Part shown: positions 6,925 through 9,230 of the stretch, piece by piece | Layout of the letters: every line of letters begins with the position of its first letter | Position numbering within the stretch: position 1 is the first letter of the stretch | Assembly (NCBI GenBank): GCA_045613585.1 | Contig: JAZLBG010000081.1 | Span: forward strand, 1-9,230 | Direction of reading: 5' to 3' | DNA length: 9,230 bases | Source: Fimenecus sp045613585 | GTDB taxonomy: Bacteria > Bacillota > Clostridia > Oscillospirales > Acutalibacteraceae | Position numbers and translations under genes: made by a program | The notes under the pieces: generated by a model | Database searches by the model: none | What the model was told of the DNA's origin: nothing | The model's input: the letters and a program-made list of their open reading frames with translations, nothing else

Positions 6925-7243
6925 ATTCATAACCTCCCGTTATAATACTGTATAACTTGTTTGCAAAGCCTTCTTCGTCAATTGAAATAACTCCTGCTTT
7001 TTTACCAATTGCAAATCCTAATTCACTCATTGTGAATGGAGCATCAACAAATCTTATGTTACGATTGTTAAAATTACACTCATCAAAAATTTCTTTTTTA
7101 AGACGAGGTGATGCATCGCTGCAAGTAATTGCAAGCTTTGATTTGCCTTGTTTGATTGAGCCGATTACAGCATCATGGCCAATTGCCATTTTGCACGCCT
7201 TTCTGCAAAGACCAAGAAGACCACTAAGATTATTATTCATCAT
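6914..7243 (-). CDS. YlxQ-like L7Ae/L30e-family RNA-binding protein
   Basis: This is the small ribosomal-protein-like L7Ae-family protein usually found between ylxR and infB in Firmicutes; members bind K-turn RNA, but the cellular role of YlxQ is poorly defined. Visible family features are 'LSGLLGLCRKACKMAIGHDAV' near the start, 'GKSKLAITCSDASPR' and 'GFAIGKKAGVISIDEEGFANKL'. The reading frame is open upstream to an ATG at 7282, but that stretch lies inside rnpM and its residues (MRFMSRWRKKLVK) match nothing in the family. I place the start at the tandem ATGs at 7243/7240, giving 109 or 108 residues. A GGAGG sits about 15 bases before 7243, which is long, so the start may depend on coupling to rnpM termination at 7233. 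Confidence 0.85.
   Translation of the reverse strand: MMNNNLSGLLGLCRKACKMAIGHDAVIGSIKQGKSKLAITCSDASPRLKKEIFDECNFNNRNIRFVDAPFTMSELGFAIGKKAGVISIDEEGFANKLYSIITGGYEYGD
6933..6938 (-). promoter_or_regulatory. Ribosome binding site that decides the infB start
   Basis: GGGAGG on the minus strand stands eight bases from the ATG at 6924 and only two bases from the ATG at 6930. Only the first spacing is workable, so IF2 should begin MAIKKYK rather than MNMAIKK. The site lies inside the last codons of ylxQ. Confidence 0.8.
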
Positions 7244-7505
7244 CTTTACTAATTTCTTCCTCCATCTGCTCATAAATCTCATCAGGAATTGTCATTTCAA
7301 AAGTTCTGTCAATTCGTTTTGATTTTCTGGCTTTTTTAAGACACTCGGCACTGTTACAGATATAAGCACCTCTGCCAGAAGCCTTGCCTGTAAGGTCAAG
7401 AAGTATTTCACCATCAGGAGTCTTAACAACTCGCACAAGTTCTTTTTTAGGTTTTTGTTCACCACAACCTGTGCACTTTCGCATTGGTATTTTTTTCTGT
7501 TTCAC
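7233..7505 (-). CDS. rnpM: YlxR/RnpM family RNase P modulator (DUF448)
   Basis: The 90-residue product is a YlxR-family RNA-binding protein. The B. subtilis member has been reported to bind the RNase P RNA and reduce its activity, hence the name RnpM; transfer of that role to this gene is by family. Signature parts are 'IPMRKCTGCGEQKPKKELVRVV' (6-27), GRGAYIC (44-50) and 'CLKKARKSKRIDR' (55-67), with four cysteines at 11, 14, 50 and 55. The last 20 residues are acidic. The start codon is GTG at 7505, backed by AAAGGAG about nine bases upstream. It follows nusA by 36 bases and overlaps the ylxQ start, the conserved nusA-ylxR-ylxQ-infB order. Confidence 0.94.
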   Translation of the reverse strand: MKQKKIPMRKCTGCGEQKPKKELVRVVKTPDGEILLDLTGKASGRGAYICNSAECLKKARKSKRIDRTFEMTIPDEIYEQMEEEISKDDE

Positions 7506-7541
7506 GCTTTATGTCTCCTTTCAATAACTTAGGGTAAAAGA

Positions 7542-8618
7542 TTAACCCTCATAGAAACCGCTTTCAGGTTTAATGTCGATTTTCCAGCCTGTAAGCTTTG
7601 CAGCAAGTTTTGCGTTTAAGCCCTTGTTGCCGATTGCAAGAGATAACTGGTGGTCAGGAACAGTAGCCTGACATTTCTTTTCATCTGCATCAATAATTTC
7701 AACGCTGAGTACATTTGCAGGAGCTAATGCAGCACCAACAAATTCTGCTGGGTCTTCACTGTATTTAACAATGTCAATTTTCTCGCCACCAAGAACTTCA
7801 ACAATGTTGTTTACACGAGCGCCGCGTTGACCGATACAAGCGCCGATTGGGTCAACATTTTCATCAGAGCTGCTGACAGCCATCTTTGTTCTTGCACCTG
7901 CTTCACGAGAAACAGAGTGAATAGTAACAAGTCCGTCATAAATTTCAGGAACTTCTTGCTCGAAGAGACGCTTCACAAGACCTGCGTGTGTTCTTGAAAT
8001 CATAACTCTTGGACCGCGTTCTGTGTCTTTAACTTCAACAACATAAACCTTTGTGAGTTCGCCTTCAACGAATGTTTCGTTTGGAACTTGCTCGCTCTTT
8101 GGAAGAACTGCTGTGCCCTTGCCGATTTCAAGAGTAACGTTACCGTTAATTGGGTCGATTCTGCTAACCTTTGCAGTAACAAGGTCGCGACTCTTTGACT
8201 GGAATTCTCTGATTACCTGTCCGCGTTCTGCTTCTTTGATGCCTTGACGGATAACATGCTTTGCAGTCTGAGCAGCGATTCTGCCGAATTCCATTGTGCT
8301 CTTTTCGATTTCGAGCACTTCACCAGCTTTTGCGTCTTCACGATAAGCCTTTGCGTCTTCAACGAGAATGTCTGTGTCATAATCGTCGATTTCGTCAACA
8401 ATGTTGAGAGTAACAACTACTTTAATTGTTTGCTTTTCAGCGTCGATTAAACAAGAAACAACATCTTTTCCGCCGTAATCTCTTCTGAGAGCAACAACGA
8501 TAGCGTTTGCGATTCTTTCATAAAGATAATCAACATCAATACCTTTTTCGTTAGCCATTAATTCAACAGCTTCAAAAAATTCTTTAAATTCATTCTTTTT
8601 TGCTTTTGCTTTTGCCAT
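7542..8618 (-). CDS. nusA: Transcription termination/antitermination factor NusA
   Basis: NusA binds RNA polymerase and nascent RNA, increases pausing and intrinsic termination, and takes part in rRNA antitermination. The 358 residues comprise the N-terminal polymerase-binding domain (about 10-128), an S1 domain (about 138-208, 'VTAKVSRIDPINGNVTLEIG') and two KH domains. KH1 has 'DPIGACIGQRGARVNNI' (256-272) and KH2 has 'HQLSLAIGNKGLNAKLAAKL' (323-342). It stops shortly after KH2, lacking the acidic C-terminal repeats of the E. coli protein, as is normal in Gram-positives. The ATG at 8618 is preceded by AGGAGG at an 11-base distance. It lies 25 bases downstream of rimP. In E. coli NusA feeds back on its own operon; the rimP leader hairpin here would be a place to look for similar control. 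Confidence 0.97.
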   Translation of the reverse strand: MAKAKAKKNEFKEFFEAVELMANEKGIDVDYLYERIANAIVVALRRDYGGKDVVSCLIDAEKQTIKVVVTLNIVDEIDDYDTDILVEDAKAYREDAKAGEVLEIEKSTMEFGRIAAQTAKHVIRQGIKEAERGQVIREFQSKSRDLVTAKVSRIDPINGNVTLEIGKGTAVLPKSEQVPNETFVEGELTKVYVVEVKDTERGPRVMISRTHAGLVKRLFEQEVPEIYDGLVTIHSVSREAGARTKMAVSSSDENVDPIGACIGQRGARVNNIVEVLGGEKIDIVKYSEDPAEFVGAALAPANVLSVEIIDADEKKCQATVPDHQLSLAIGNKGLNAKLAAKLTGWKIDIKPESGFYEG

Positions 8619-8643
8619 TTTTCCAAAAACCTCCTAGTTTATC

Positions 8644-9123
8644 TTAGTCAATATCGCCGATACCTTCAAAATCGTCGGCTTTAATCCAAGATGCTTCTTT
8701 ATATTTAATATTAAGCTCTGTTTCTTCATCCAGAGCAATGGTTACGCCTTCTTTATCAAAAGCTGTGAGAATACCTTTATATTCTCTCTTGCCTTCAAAC
8801 GCTTTGATAAGTCTTACCATGATTTTTTCGCCCATATATGTTTCAAAATGGAAATCACGGTTAAGCTCACGCTCAATGCCGGGGGATTGAACCTGCAAGT
8901 TGTATGCTTGTTCAATAGGGTCTGCATCGTCAAGTGGCTTGTCGATTGCGTGGTGCATATCAACACAGTCGTCGATTGTTACACCATCTTCTTTGTCGAT
9001 AGTAATGCGAAGATACCAGCGAGCGCCTTCTTTAACGAATTTAACATCCCAAAGAATGAGGCCTAATTCGTCTGCGATAGGTTTTGCAATATCCCACACT
9101 ACTGCAGCGGTGTTTTTCTTCAT
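8644..9123 (-). CDS. rimP: Ribosome maturation factor RimP
   Basis: RimP binds the free 30S subunit and assists early maturation of its 3' domain. The product (159 residues from the ATG at 9123) has the N-terminal alpha/beta domain with 'DELGLILWDVKFVKEGARWYLRITID' and 'DDCVDMHHAID', the family signature 'YNLQVQSPGIERELNRDFHF', and a C-terminal SH3-like domain ('YKGILTAFDKEGVTIALDEE'). An in-frame TTG at 9135 would add four residues, but that codon overlaps the GGAGG at 9133-9129, so the ATG at 9123 is preferred. It is the first gene of the visible operon, directly before nusA. Confidence 0.96.
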   Translation of the reverse strand: MKKNTAAVVWDIAKPIADELGLILWDVKFVKEGARWYLRITIDKEDGVTIDDCVDMHHAIDKPLDDADPIEQAYNLQVQSPGIERELNRDFHFETYMGEKIMVRLIKAFEGKREYKGILTAFDKEGVTIALDEETELNIKYKEASWIKADDFEGIGDID

Positions 9124-9128
9124 AAAAA

Positions 9129-9133
9129 CCTCC
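9129..9133 (-). promoter_or_regulatory. Ribosome binding site of rimP
   Basis: GGAGG on the minus strand lies five bases before the ATG at 9123. It rules out the in-frame TTG at 9135, whose codon runs into the site. Confidence 0.8.
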
Positions 9134-9175
9134 AAAATATTAAATTGTCATTTGGTAAATGTCCGTATAAATTCA

Positions 9176-9199
9176 AGAGAGCGGGTCGCCCCACTCTCT
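9176..9199 (-). promoter_or_regulatory. Leader hairpin upstream of rimP (candidate attenuator or RNA-stability element)
   Basis: On the minus strand 9199-9190 and 9185-9176 form a ten-base-pair stem with one U-G wobble. It closes a GCGA loop, a GNRA tetraloop and thus a very stable fold. It lies 52 bases before the rimP ATG and 42 bases before its ribosome binding site. The sequence after the stem (TTGAATTTATA) is AT-rich but lacks a strong T run, so it is a poor classical terminator. It could be a weak attenuator, a 5' stabiliser, or the terminator of the gene upstream of rimP, which is outside the window. No other feature is supported in 9200-9230. Confidence 0.6.
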
Positions 9200-9230
9200 G
9201 TCAATACCAATATTCTTACCATAGAAAATA

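Noticed and set aside
8053..8450. Plus-strand open frames opposite nusA
   Set aside because: They are antisense shadows of a clear NusA frame, with no ribosome binding site, promoter or recognisable motif.
9140..9151. Three-codon open frame (ATG ACA ATT TAA) just before the rimP ribosome binding site, as a possible leader peptide
   Set aside because: It has no ribosome binding site of its own, it is too short to carry a regulatory codon run, and such frames are common by chance in AT-rich leaders.
9199..9204. TTGACA on the minus strand as a -35 box for rimP
   Set aside because: The bases 17 further on are inside the leader hairpin (CTCTCT) and do not resemble a -10 box. The hexamer match is probably chance, and the true promoter may lie outside the window.

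Overview
The window is a compact, leftward-reading (minus-strand) gene block typical of a low-GC Gram-positive bacterium, most likely a member of the Clostridia. The evidence is the gene order rimP-nusA-rnpM(ylxR)-ylxQ-infB-rbfA-nrnA-truB-ribF, strong GGAGG-type ribosome binding sites, AT-rich third positions and a NusA that ends after its KH domains. A Ruminococcaceae/Oscillospiraceae-like gut anaerobe would fit, but that finer placement is a guess.

Layout, in the direction of transcription (right to left). Positions 9230-9124 are a leader with a strong hairpin (9176-9199, GCGA tetraloop). Next come rimP (9123-8644), nusA (8618-7542), rnpM/ylxR (7505-7233, GTG start), an L7Ae-family ylxQ (about 7243-6914), infB (6924-4564), rbfA (4554-4189), nrnA of the DHH/DHHA1 family (4186-3239), truB (3239-2349) and ribF (2352-1468). 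Junctions are 36 nt or shorter and four of them overlap, so one transcriptional unit with translational coupling is likely. The genes serve 30S maturation (RimP, RbfA), transcription elongation and termination (NusA), RNase P modulation (RnpM), K-turn RNA binding (YlxQ), initiation (IF2), nano-RNA or pAp turnover (NrnA), tRNA U55 modification (TruB) and FMN/FAD synthesis (RibF).

Downstream of ribF, where many Firmicutes carry rpsO, there is an iron-type alcohol dehydrogenase gene (1431-223). It follows after 36 nt with no terminator in between. It ends at a good hairpin/T-run terminator (174-203).

Beyond the terminator, positions 1-138 look like one end of an IS3-family insertion sequence: the first 30 codons of its OrfA (92-1) and a hairpin (98-135) that holds the transposase ribosome binding site. 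A second short palindrome (138-157) abuts the element. There are no rRNA or tRNA genes, no CRISPR array and no gene-free stretch over 300 bases. Most of the window is a conserved housekeeping operon. The points worth a second look are the IS end, the ADH linkage and the rimP leader hairpin; I saw no clear sign of an undescribed system.
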